A stretch of 64,000 bases of DNA from Blasia pusilla (lineage: Eukaryota > Marchantiophyta > Marchantiopsida > Blasiales), in assembly GCA_050084515.1 (NCBI GenBank), contig CM114275.1:868001-932000 (forward strand). The letters are read 5' to 3'. Below the pieces are notes generated by a model, which searched no databases, was not told the origin of the DNA, and saw only the letters and a list, made by a program, of their open reading frames with translations. Numbering within the stretch: position 1 is the stretch's first letter; every line of letters begins with the position of its first letter. Below are positions 36,243 to 47,265 of this stretch, piece after piece. The position numbers and the translations under genes were made by a program.

Positions 36243-36439
36243 CACCGTGTAAAGCGCCCCATGGTGATAGTCAGATGCGGCGCAGAAGAGCAATTGAGTT
36301 CGCGAAACGAAAAACCGGAAATGAGTAAACCCTTGCCTATTTATACTTTTCGAGCCGTTGGGCTGACCGTTGGGTCGCAACGTCATTCCGACGGCGACGT
36401 GTCGGCCGTTATGGAAGTCTGGACGTGAAAACCACCAAT

Positions 36440-37195
36440 TCAACGGCTCCGACGGGTTGCACGGTTCCCGCGGGTTCCGGGCATCCGTCCATCATGGCAA
36501 CCCCTCGGAGACTGACAGGTTGCGCGCCTTTGCCGTCCTCACCCAACAACGCGAGGTACTCACGCAACTCTTCGGAGATCGGGGCATTGCACGAGTCTTA
36601 GGATAACAAGACAGGGCACCCGCGCAACTCGTCGGAGTCCGAAGGGTTGCACGCTTCCTTCATGTAAGCGTTACAAGGCGAGGCACTTGCGCAACTCGTC
36701 AGAGGCCGATGGGTTGCACGCTTCCTTCATGTAAGCGTTACAAGGTGAGGCACTTGCGCAACCCGTCCGAATCCGACGGGTTGCACGATTCCCTTATCTT
36801 GGGGTAATAGGCGAAGAACCAGGGCAACCCGTCGGTTAGCGACACGTTGCACTCTTTTCTATCCCTCAGGTAACAATGCGACAACGCATAGTTCCGAGGC
36901 AACCTTGAGCAATCCGACGGGTCACAAGATCTACCCTAAGTTGGACAATCCCGCAAAAGTCCCCAACGATTGGTTGCCCTAGCAAATGCAAGCGATGTCT
37001 TGTGTTTGATGCTAGCAAAATCGACTCAAAAGACCATTGGTTGGCAAGAAGGGGGTACCAACCCAACGGACTCCGACGGGTTTCAACTTGCATTGGGACA
37101 CGAAAACAAGAAATAGGACTGGGTGCTTCGCAACCCACATCTGTGATTGCCAAATTCTGCAACCCATCAGACTCCGATAGGTTGCAACAGAATTG
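36440..37195. repeat. Divergent spacer with palindrome cluster (inverted copy)
   Basis: About eight palindrome copies, among them one near 36,759-36,785 with arms GCAACCCGTC and GACGGGTTGC. A 74-bp period is visible between 36,630 and 36,790 (the segment CTTCCTTCATGTAAGCGTTACAAGG occurs twice). Position and content match 29.1-29.9 kb in the outer copy. Confidence 0.75.
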
Positions 37196-37439
37196 AATCC
37201 ATCATATCAAAAATCTCACCTACCAAACTTCATCTTGTCAGTCATATTCTATCAAGAGAATCTGAGTCCCTATTCACTATAAATTAAACATTCTCATTCT
37301 CATACCCATTCCCATTTTTATTCTCAGTCTCCTCCCGATGGAATCTTCCGAGAATAGATAATTATGTGAAGCTCACTTGTGGCAATCATCTAGCGGCCCT
37401 TCCTCAATCAAAAATCGTTCGACCGTAAGCTCGTGAGTC

Positions 37440-39375
37440 TTTCATACTAGTGGATGAAATTTTTCTCTCAGTTTGATTTCTTCTCCAAATTGGAACCATC
37501 TTTGTATCCAAGGATGTTAGGGTGGACGGTACGGAGGACATAATAGGTGATACAGTCCAACCAGTGATTGTAGACCATAAAGTATGGAATCTCCTACCTC
37601 CAGCAAATGGTCAATACAGAGTTTACGACTTGCCTCTGAATTCCTCTGTTTCCCAAGTAGACGGTCGAGAATTTCCTACTGCACCGAGCTCTACGTTTGC
37701 AACTCCTACCTCAATAGATCCGGCATTGACTCCAACTTCACACGCTCGTAACAATGTTGTTCTTCCTGAAGACATTTTGGATGTCGTCAACATTTGTGGA
37801 TCTGTCGGACACCAACCGGGCCCTCTATCCGCCTACTCGTTCCTCTTGCAAATATCAGGCAATAGTTTGCTATCGTCTCTGGCCTTGAAAGTGTTCAAGC
37901 ACATTCTTGTCGACGAGCTGCCGCCCACGTACGATGGTAATTGCATTTTTTAGTTGCCTCCACTTGCTGCTCCTGCTCAAAAGAAAGATGGAGGACGCTT
38001 GAAGGGTATGGACAGAAAGTCAAATTGTCATCGATGGTGCAGGCTTCAACGGACTAGTGCTTCAATTCCAGATGGTCCATGGATTTTCTCCCGCCGCCAA
38101 TGCATTGGAGCCTTGGAGTGTAGAAGTCCAACATGCCCGTATCTAGAGCGCAATGGGCGGGTCAATACGTCGCAATTTCCCCCCCAAGAATGCAAAAACT
38201 CCATATGAGGTCGGTGCCACCATACCGCGGGGAAGCCATCGATGTCCTCATTGTCAAGCATCCCCTTTCTACGTTGGAGCGTGTCCTGCATACATATTTT
38301 TCATTGTCCACGACTTGGGCTCCACGTCAGAGTACACAAGGCAGGCAGTTCATGTTGGCTCCCACACTCATCTTGTGACCGATGCAATTCAGAGACACAT
38401 CAATGAGGATGTGGAGAAGAAAGTGGCCGAGGTCTACATAAACTCTCCGGGTTCAAAGCGCGGAGGGATCAAGCTCACAACAGCATCACAAATTTGTGAA
38501 CAATTGCTTGGAATCCCCGGACATGGCGAGATTGCGGTTGTTGAGGAGAAACAACTATGGGAAAATCTCGCATTTCTCGCTGATTCTGAATGCTTCCGAA
38601 ATTTGCTGCGTCAAATACGGGTACTAGATGGAAAGACGGCCGAAATGGATGTCATTGCCAGAATGAAGACCAACTCCATATTTCCATTCATTCAGAGATG
38701 GCAGTTCATGGGCCAGGGATGCAAAGGATCCAGGGCCTATGTCTTCAAAATATCAACAACAGGTCCGTCGAGTGGCCATGATCTTATAGATCGAATGAGG
38801 GAAGGGGAAGATCTTTACGGCAGCTAGGTAAGGTTTGATATTTGCTACAGAGTGCTAAACGGATGGTTGAAAATAGGTGCTCACGTTTATGACCATGTGG
38901 AGAAGGGACTCAAAACTATATTTGTCTGTATAGTAAAAGCAGAAGACGTTGGCTGTTTGAAGTTGTGCTAGTTACTCTTATTGGAGGTGGTGAAGGAAAA
39001 AAAAGGCCACCTCCAGAAATTTATGGGTTCATGGGGGACAATGCACAACCCGGGTGGATTGCTATCAGGGAAGTATTCTGGGGTGGAGAGGTTCAACCAG
39101 AGAGGGAAAGGTCGGATGCTTTCCATTGGCAACAGTCTGTGACCCAGTACACCAAATCTTGCATCAAGGGGAATAAGAGGACCGATCATGTCACTCTACT
39201 CCAACGCTGCAAGGATAGCAAAACCTTGAAACATGCCATGGAATGCCAAGAAGAACTTCATGGGTGGTGGAGGAAGCAATTGATTGAGGGGAAGTAGAAA
39301 GAGTTGTGCTCTTGGCTGAGTTGGTGGACTGTACGTAGAGACAATGGGGAAACTTCATGCGGCAAGTGAGTTCAC
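37440..39375 (+). pseudogene. Transposase N-terminal and DDE-core exon, inverted copy
   Basis: The best-preserved transposase copy. It reads MDGTEDIIGDTVQPVIVDHK, then a Ser/Thr-rich stretch, an in-frame TAG at 37,951, and the zinc-finger-like region GALECRSPTCPYLERNG. After a shift it continues as CPAYIFFIVHD and AVHVGSHTH. A helical part VEKKVAEVYINSPGSK follows, then VLDGKTAEMDVIARM and FPFIQRWQFMG. The DDE core is YDHVEKGLKTIFV and GFMGDNAQPGWIAIREVFW with ERSDAFHWQQSVTQYTKSC. It ends at GETSCGK with the donor GTGAGT near 39,366. Only a few shifts separate the pieces. Confidence 0.8.
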
Positions 39376-39439
39376 TATTTTGTCTTGTCAAGCTCACGTT
39401 GAGAATTGTATGAAAAGTTGCACCTCAAGTTGAGAAGTC

Positions 39440-39830
39440 TGGGCACTATAGGGATTTCAAACCGAAGAAACCAAGCAACTTGTCGGATGCGACAAGTTGC
39501 CCGAGTGTGCAACCCGTCGGAAACAAACGGGTTTCCTGAGTGTGCAACCTGTCGGAATCGACGGGTTGCATCAAGAATTTTGGTGCAACCCGTATGCAAG
39601 TTGCATGTATACAAGGCATGGAAATAGTTCGACCCGGATGGGTTTCGGATGACTTGCACTAGGATCTTCCAGCCCAGAGTGGCCAAAGGTTCTTGCAACC
39701 CGTCGGAATCGGACGGGTTGCAGTAGGTGGTTCTGGGTGTTGCAACACGTCGCGACCCAATGGGTCGCAGAGTCGTTTATGGGATGCCTCGGCCTTGCAA
39801 CCCGTGTGGTTCCGACAGGTAGCTTACTTC
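39440..39830. repeat. Palindrome cluster in the transposase intron, inverted copy
   Basis: Five to six palindrome-family copies between the DDE-core exon and the C-terminal exon, equivalent to 26.05-26.9 kb and 33.36-33.73 kb. The copy at 39,477-39,500 has arms CAACTTGTCGGA and CGACAAGTTG. Confidence 0.75.
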
Positions 39831-39896
39831 TCTGACTTTTGAGCTATTTTTGTTCCCTTCTCACATTGCCGTCGTTGAAGGGATTGAACATTCATG

Positions 39897-40945
39897 AAAA
39901 TGCCCTCTGCCCCAACACAAGTGGAGCAGAAAGTGTTCATTCCTCCTGGAGGTCGTCACAAGCATGCCAAAGAATTTCACTTGTTGAGGCATGCCAATAA
40001 GACAAGGCAAGAGCAATGCTACAATCTGCAGCATCCCATATCTTCCTCACAAAAGGCATAACAAAAGGAAGGGGGCCTTCGATCTACGAGCTCTATGTCA
40101 GGGCGGCTGTGAGATCTGGTGATGAAAAACTCTATGTGGAAGCCTTCAACTGGTGCATACCAGGAACTCCCCTCAAGCAAGACGTACACATTGGTGGGGA
40201 TATTTGTGGGTGTGTTTCAAGACGTCCCATACAGATGGTGGTAGAGCAGTCCGAGCGAGACTCGTGGAGACCAGATAAGTATCTTGACTTCAGACAGGTG
40301 AAGAGGCAGCATCAATGAACGAATCCGGTGATTGATTTGGATGAGGAAATTACGCTGCCCAAGTATTCGAGGACCCCAGACTCCTCCCAAATCCGTGATG
40401 GAGTAACTTCTCCAAAATCAGTGAATGTTTTATTTCAAAAGCCCTCCGTTGCTGGAAGTTCGCAACATCCGGTCGTTGGGATGGTTCAACAATATGGGAT
40501 TCCGGTCATGGAGGTGGATTGCAACATGAAACGGTGGCAAATATCTCGGATAAACCCTGGACGTGGATCCACTTGCAGGGCAAGATCTGATGGCATTAGG
40601 AGAGCATGCAACACTTTCCTAAATAAGAACTGCACAAGGACTGGATGACCACTGCTTGGGTTTTGGGGACTCAAAACCTTTGATCGTTTCACTGTAAATT
40701 CAAGTGTCACACGGGTGTATGTGGTGCACATCTATTTCTTTCCAACATGTTCATGATGACTTTGACCAAAGAGAGACAACTGGCAAAAGGTATTTCCCTT
40801 ATAAGCACATATACTATGTGTTGCTGGTAGTTTTAAGAGAGTCGGAGGTAGGAGTAGGAATCCACCAACCAATTTTGTCCCTCAAAGAAGTGCGAAGTAT
40901 TTTAAACAAACCACTTTGGGGATGTAAAATGAGGTTTTAGATTGT
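39897..40945 (+). pseudogene. Transposase C-terminal exon, inverted copy, internally deleted
   Basis: Reads MPSAPTQVEQKVFIPPGGR, then after a shift SHIFLTKGITKGRGPSIYE, VIDLDEEITLPKYSR and SVNVLFQKPSVAGSSQ. At about 40,690 it jumps from LKTFDRFT straight to VNSSVTRVYVVH. The segment with YFFCPNESC, present in the other two copies, is deleted here. The SWIM-like end reads GKRYFPYKHI, where the conserved Cys of FPCKH is Tyr. Confidence 0.75.
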
Positions 40946-41241
40946 ACTTTCATTTTTCCAGAACCTTCACTTTGAGCTTGAACTCTTTTCAGCCTAAGGC
41001 AAATGATAGATTGTTTCCAAACCTTGGATGGAAAAAGTGATTGGTTCCACACTTATGATTCCACTGATTTTTCAGTTTTCTAAATTTTGTGCAATTTGCA
41101 ACTCGTCAGACTCAGATGGGTTGCCAAAATATGGAAGAGGAAAAAAAAATAGTGGGACTGCTTAATAACTGAGCAAAAAAGTGCAAAAAAATCACACGAA
41201 AATTTTCCTCTCTTCAACCCAACGGAAACTCTCTTCAAATC

Positions 41242-43042
41242 AAGAGAGCTTCATTGGAGCTGGAGTAGAGGGAGAACGTGTCTGCGTGTGAGCGTGCTAA
41301 GTTCATCCAAGGTGCAGTATCTATAGCTACAAAGTACACTGCAAGCAAGATGCAGCGCTACATCGCCATTCTCAACCCTGAACTTGGGCCCAATTTCTAC
41401 AAGGAGCTCAAGGCGATAATCAAGCGCCAGCGGAAGAGGGATGAAGATCCGCATGGTCGGATTGGGGAGAAAGTGTCTCTCGACCGCGTCTGTAGATTTT
41501 CCTTGTCTGGAATTTCGGAATTTAGGAGAATCCGACTGATGAAAATTAGTCTCGAGGGCATAGAGGCCCAAAAGAGGGTGGCACACCATCCTATGGATGT
41601 CTCTGATCCAAAGATCTCCCATTGGCTCTGTGAATGGTCATTCTGGGATGCGTTGCGGCTTCTTGGGAAGTCCATGCTCGTGGGTCTCCAAGCGGAGCCT
41701 GTTTCGGAGGAAGCAAACCTGCAGAGTGCTGAAGATTTTGAACTTTGGCTCGATGACATCCGCGACAAGCCCATAAAAAACCCAGGCTTCATGATGATGT
41801 TCAAGGATCACACCCTCCCTCAGGTAGACCTTGATGAAGAAATAGAGGCGAAAAAAAGGGATTTCGCAAAGAAAAAGTGAGATCTTCATGAGCAGGCGGC
41901 CGATGCATCTCAACAAAGAGCTGCCCAACGCATGGTGTTCAGGTACCTCGTCCATTGTAAGAATGCAGGTACGTGGCAACAATTATCAACGGCCTGAAAA
42001 TTATGGGCTTCTCCGCCTGATGGAGAGAAATTTTCCATGTATGACATGGAGATGGCTCAAAGCATGTCCGACTGGGAGGTGGAGAATTGCCCCATGTGGC
42101 TGGACTTCAACGACCCCAAGGACCTCACCGATAACAATCTTTGATGGGTATATGATGCAGTGGCCGCAGGTGAGGACGACATCCCAAATTTCGTGCAGCC
42201 TGAAGACTTTTTCGAAGGAGATGCGGAGGAGCAAGCCCTCGAGATAGCGGAGTTGGTGTCCAAGGTTGTCACCGCCTAGGATAAATCTACAATGGATCTC
42301 AAAGCCAAGGCAAGGGGATCGAAGAATTCCGAGGCCGAGTCTTCCCAAAGAGAGGCTGAGAATTCAAGGCGAGAGGCGGAATCCTTCCGGGCGAGCGGGA
42401 GAGAGGGTCGGATCAGGTCCTCCACCAAAAAAACTCCACCAGAGTCTAAGGTAATAGAGACCCCAACAAGCCGACCGCAGACTCAAGAGAAGCGGAAGCA
42501 AGAGGCGCCACGATTGTCCCAGGGAGCTGACCAGGATGTGGAATATACTCCATCATCCTTGGGAGGACATAGAGAAACAACGACCCGAACAAGCGTCGTC
42601 ATTCACTGCACGAATCTTCTGGATGAGCTGCAAAGTTTATGTTCCCAAGCGTCGACACCCGCCATTGACAAATTGACAACGTTGGGACGGAAGCTTCAAC
42701 GAAACAGGCACGCTCCCTGGACGGTCCATGGGGAGGTCGAGGAGGTGGCGGTGGATCTCCTCGGCGCTCATTTGCCCTCTGGGTTGCACTTGTGGGACAA
42801 GAATCGGTCTGACAGTCTCCTAGACTGGAATGTCCCTCTTTCTTATGACCTGATCGCACTCCTGTTTTCCTTTGCAGACGCGTATCTCAGTGACAGAGGA
42901 TGTTTCTTGGTCTTGACTGGAGGGAGCAAGGATGAACTCTTCAACCTGTAGTGTGTCAAGAGATCGTTGAAGTGGAGGACGGCGCAATCGTGGGTCATCA
43001 AGAACAAGTACTCACTCCGATCGGCGACGAGTCAAATCCGGG
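41242..43042 (+). pseudogene. Methyltransferase-gene exon C, inner copy
   Basis: Aligned with 44.93-46.72 kb. It starts in a segment reading CERAKFIQGAVSIATKYTAS and continues with LNPELGPNFYKELKAIIK, KISHWLCEWSFWDALRLLG and a DEEIEAKKRDFAKKK coiled coil. A region with PPDGEKFSMYDMEMAQ and FVQPEDFFEGDAEEQALE follows, then a Ser/Glu/Arg linker and the motif IV region VDLLGAHLPSGLHLWDKN with LLDWNVPLSYD and GCFLVLTGGS. The donor is near 43,041 (CGG/GTAAGG). The following motif X/I exon is absent from this copy, so no SAM-binding site is encoded. Three stops or shifts also occur. Confidence 0.75.
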
Positions 43043-43074
43043 TAAGGGCTCTAAATCCATATACAAATTGTCTT

Positions 43075-43165
43075 GCTCCGACAGGTTGCATCTTTGCATG
43101 CAACTTGTCGGATCGTCTGAGCTGGAGACTTCGGTGGTGCAATCCGTCTTAAAGCGACGGGTTGC
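43075..43165. repeat. Palindrome pair after inner exon C
   Basis: Two or three degenerate palindrome copies (for example GCAATCCGTC...GCGACGGGTTGC) mark the start of the intron that in the outer copy runs to about 47.3 kb. Beyond 43,180 the sequence jumps to the right-terminal region. Confidence 0.65.
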
Positions 43166-43179
43166 AAATTTACCGCAAG

Positions 43180-43675
43180 TCTCTATTGGGTGAACCAAAT
43201 ATTCCGAGAAGTTATGTCAACCAAATATTCTGAGAAGTTAAACCTTGAAAAGCACCCCAGTCTGTTGAGACCATCGTTAGAGTCTTTATTTGAACCTTTC
43301 ATTCAGATGAGATTGCTAGTTCTGGTCAAATTATCTGCCAATGGTCCTCCAACAAAAATACCCCTTGGCACAGCTTACTGTAGACTAAGACAGGCAATGT
43401 GAAGAAAGTTAGGCTCACATGGAGAGTGATGGAAAATTTTTTGTAGTGGTCTTATGATGTCTACTTGTTTTTCGCCCCCTGAAAAAAGGAGGTTTCTTAA
43501 GGCCCGAATGTGGACCACTACCTACTCTCTTCTAAAGATTTCATAAATTTGAAAGCAAACAAAAATTTCAAATATGTCAAAAAGTTTTGAAGAGAGGAGG
43601 CGGATTTGGCCCTTTTTCTTTAAGAGAGACTCTCCTCTCTTCCTCTCTCATGCCAGAATACCTGCCCCCCAACTA
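43180..43675. other. Right terminal region of the inner element
   Basis: Aligned with 49,105-49,592: shared GTTAAACCTTGAA, AGAGTCTT and GTCCTCC landmarks, then an AGAGAGACTCTCCTCTC run, and TGCCAGAATACCTGCCCCCC at the tip. No gene. Confidence 0.7.
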
Positions 43676-43677
43676 TA
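43676..43677. repeat. TA flank at the right end of the inner element
   Basis: The outer ParB codons resume with (CA)T-AGG-TAC-ATG. The left flank at 31,352-31,353 is CA, one transition away from TA, consistent with a TA duplication. Confidence 0.5.
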
Positions 43678-43844
43678 GGTACATGGTGGGGACGAAGTTT
43701 GCAGAGGAGCGGCCAAATTCATTGGAGGCGTATTTTCGCGTGAAGGCAGTCGTGCTCCATCCATTTCCTCATCACATGGCAACGGTGGAAATGGCAATGC
43801 ATGCGATGAAAACGTAATTTTCCTCTTCCTAAAGTTTGATTGCT

Positions 43845-44665
43845 TCAACCCGTCGGAGTCAGACAGGTTGAATAATTGGAAAGCTTAAAGATGGGCAGGA
43901 ATGATTTGAGTCTCTTGCCACCATCGTGTTTGTGGTCAATATTATAATAATGCAAACCGTCAAAGTCCGATGGGTTGCTTGGTGGCCAAGCACACCACAT
44001 TAATCGGGGATACTGAAGCCAGTCGAACATCGACGGGTGGAAAAATGACTACATGATTTATTTGTTCTGCAATCCATCCGACTCGACAAGTTGCACAACA
44101 AGAGGTAACAAATCATCAGACGCCTAAAAGCAACTGGTCGGAGTTCGATGAGTTGCTGGACTGTCCAATATTTTTTGGATACTTTTGGCCGAAAGCAACT
44201 CGTCGGACTCCGACGGGTTGTATTTCCCCCCCAGGGTAGGTGGTCGGAGTAGGAGAGCTTGCTTTAAGGTGTCCAATTCGAGCTTTACAAGGCATTGCGC
44301 AACCCGTCAGACTCCGACGGGGTTGATATGTGCAATTTTTTTTCTGGAAACCTGTCTCCGAATTGAAGTCGTTCTACAACCCGTCGGAGTCTCACGGATT
44401 GTAACAAAGGACTAAATCGGTTGGACCAGAAAGTCACAAAAATAGAGTGCAATCCGTCGGACTCCGATGGGTTGCAATTCTCTCTAAAAATTTCAAAAGT
44501 GTTGCAATAAGTGTAACACAAAGATACGTGTTGCGACCCGTCAAACTCCGACGGGTTGCAACATTTATCTCTGTGCTACCATTTCGACCCCCATGGATTG
44601 ACAAAATTACGACCCGTCGGAGTCCGACGGGTTGCAGGAACCCGATAGGTTGCAGTATTCTTACC
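43845..44665. repeat. Palindrome cluster in the outer ParB-methyltransferase intron
   Basis: About a dozen palindromes between the ParB exon (donor GTAATT at 43,814) and exon C. The copy near 44,609-44,635 has intact CCCGTCGGA and TCCGACGGG arms. The acceptor has changed from GCAG (inverted copy) to GCAT at 44,680-44,683, so normal splicing would fail here. Confidence 0.75.
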
Positions 44666-46754
44666 TTGTGTTTGGATGTGCATGATTGTATCCGAGGGGA
44701 ACGTCATCCAACACTGGATCCAGGATTGCGATAGGGTGAAGAAGGTGCTTACGACGCACCTGGTAGAGTACAAGGGATTCCTGGGCGACAGTCTGGTAAA
44801 TGAGATGCTGGCGAAGGGAGCTCAAATAAAAAAGAAGACTTGGGCAAATACCTTCATTTCCCAAGATGCAGCCATCACAATCCTATGTTGGTCCAAGATC
44901 CAGGCCGCCAAGAAGAGTGCTTCATTGGAACTGGAGCAAAGGGAGAACATGTCTGCATAGAACGTGCAAAGTTTATTCAAGCTTCCGTATCTGCAGCTAT
45001 AAAGTACACTGCAAGCAAGATGCAGCGTTAAATTGCGATTCTCAACCCTAAACTTGGCCCGGAGTTTTACAAGGAGCTCAAGGCGATAATCAAGCCCCAA
45101 CAGAAGAGAGACGAAGATCCACAGGGTCAGATCGGAGAGAAAGTGTCTCTCGACCGTGTGCACAGATTTGCGATGTTTGGGATATCCGAGTTTAGGCAAA
45201 TCCGACTGATGAAAATCAGTCTCGAGGGCACTAAGGCCCAAAAGCGGGCAACACACCATCCTCCGGGAGTTTCAGATCCAGTGATCTCCCATTGGCTACG
45301 GGAATGGTCATTCTGGGATGCGTTACGCCTTCTGGGAAAGTCCATGCTAGTGGGTCTTCAAGCCGAGCTGAAGAAGATTGAGCCAGTTCGAGGAAAGAAA
45401 CCTAGAGGCTGCAACAGATTTTGAACTATGGCTTGATGACATCAGATAAGCCCACAAAAAAACCTGGATTCATGATGATGTTCAAGAATCACATCCTCCC
45501 TCAGGCAGACCGGGATGAGGAAATAGACGCCAAAAAACAGGATTTTGCAAAGAAGAAGCGAGATCTTCAAGACTAGGCGGGCGAGTCATCTCGACAAAGA
45601 GTTGCCGAGCGGATGGTGTACATATACCTCATCAATTGTAAGAATGTAGCTACCTAGCAGAAATTATCGATAGCCTGCAAATTGTGGGCTTATCCGCCTG
45701 ATGGAGAGGCATTCTCCATGTACGATATGGAGATGGGACAGGGCATGTCCGACTGGGAGGTTAATAATTCTCCAATCTGGTTGGACTTCAACAACCCAGA
45801 GGCCATTACAAAAAAAATCTACGTGTGGTGTATGATGCAGTGGTCGCAGGTAGGGACGACATTCCGAACTTCGTGCAACCTCATGATTTTTTTGAAGGAG
45901 ATGCGGAGGAGCAAGCCCTTGAGACAGCGGAGTTGGTAGGCAAGGTTGTCACCGCCAAAGACAAATCCACAACGGGTTTGAGGAAGGCGAGGGGATTGAG
46001 GAATTCCGAGGCGGAGTCTTCCAGATTAGAGGCTAAGTCCTCAAGGCAAGAGGCGGAATCGTCCGGGCGAGCTGGGCCAGAGGGTCATAATAGGTCCTCG
46101 TCCAAGAAAACTCTTGTGGAGTCTGAGGTAAGAGAGACTCCCACAAGCCGATAGCAGACTCGTGAGAAGCGGAAGCGAGAGGCACTTGGTTCGTCTGAGG
46201 GAGGAGATAAGGATGTGGAATACATTCCATCATCCTTGGGCAGGCATAGGGAAACAACCACCAGGACAAATGTCCTTGTTCACTTGACTCATCTTGTCAA
46301 TGAGCTGCAGAGTTTCAGTTCTCAGGAGTCGACACCTGTCATCGACTAATTGACCGTGTTGGGACTAAAACTCCTTCAAAACGGGCACGCCCCTTGGACA
46401 GTGCATGGGGTGGTTGAGGAGGTGGCGGTGGACCTCCTCATTGTGGATTTGCCTTCTGGGTTTTGCTTGTGGGACAACAATCCATCTGACACTGTCCCAG
46501 ACTGGAATGTCTCGCTTTCGTACGACCAGATCGCGCTGTTGTTTTCTTTTGCCGATGCATTTGTGAGTGATAGGGGTTGTTTCTTGGTCCTCACTGGAGG
46601 GAGCGAAGACAAGCTCTTCAACCTTTAGTGCGTGAAGAGGTCGCTGAAGTGGAGTCCGGCGCAATCATGGGTAATCAAAAACGAGTATCCACTCCGATCG
46701 GCAACGAGTCAAGTCCGGGTAAGTCCTCTTATTAAAAGAATTTAGTTTAACATA

Positions 46755-47265
46755 AATTCAACCCGTCGGGCTCTAACGGGTTGCATCTATGCATGCAACC
46801 TATCGGATCCCAACAACTTGTGTCTGCGGTGTTGCAATCCGTCTGAAAGCGACGGGTTGCAAATTCACCAACAAGTCTCCATTGACTGCAATCAGTCGAA
46901 ACCCGACGGGTTGCAAGTAGCATTGCTTTTCCCCATGTTTCTCGATTGATGCAACCTGTCTGAAGTGACGGGTTGGTCTTATATTAGGAACTTCTCAACT
47001 CTTAACAATTGTATTAAGTTGTAAACCAACCATTGCACTCGAAACGATGGAGGTTTTGTCCAGCAAGATGAGCAACCTATCGGTTCCCGACGTGTTGCTC
47101 GTGGCCAAAAAGGGGTGTTAGAGTTGTAAGACAACCCTTCGGACTCCGACGGGTCATTGTTCTATTAGGCCTATAGGCCAAGTTTGGACAAGTTGGTAAT
47201 TAGTATGGACTAGTATGACGGGTTCAAAAGAAACCCGTCGGCTCCCGACGGTTTGCACATTGTGT
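46755..47265. repeat. Palindrome cluster in the outer methyltransferase intron
   Basis: About eight copies, between the donor GTAAGT at 46,719 and exon D at about 47,344. Spacers here are longer and AT-rich. No gene lies within. Confidence 0.75.

Larger units (their letters stand above)
33898..41241 (-). mobile_element. Inverted segment within the inner element (left end to ParB intron)
   Basis: Read on the minus strand from 41,241, this is a nearly complete left half of the family: left-end T-rich region, transposase, divergent spacer, ParB exons and the start of the ParB intron. The junction at about 33,885-33,898 occurs at an ACTCTTTGTAC/TTCCCCTC overlap between transposase and ParB-intron sequence. 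The junction at 41,235-41,245 joins left-terminal DNA to methyltransferase exon sequence. The outermost ~100 bp of this left end are missing. Confidence 0.7.
31354..43675 (+). mobile_element. Inner copy of the same transposon family, internally rearranged
   Basis: The left end, AGGAGGTGCGCTAAGAGG, aligns with the outer left end. The right end read inward (GGGGGGCAGGTATTCTGGCA) aligns with the outer right end. It interrupts the codons for DGNH/R of the outer gene. The flanks are CA on the left and TA on the right, which fits a TA duplication with one mutation. Internally it holds a left end with transposase 3' part (31.4-33.9 kb), an inverted 7.3-kb segment (33.9-41.24 kb) and a partial methyltransferase gene (41.24-43.04 kb). 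Confidence 0.75.

Noticed and set aside
35936-36328. Plus-strand frame encoding an 8-residue Ser/Arg/Asp repeat
   Set aside because: It is a by-product of the 24-bp tandem repeat. The coding evidence on this segment is the minus-strand ParB gene starting at 35,956.
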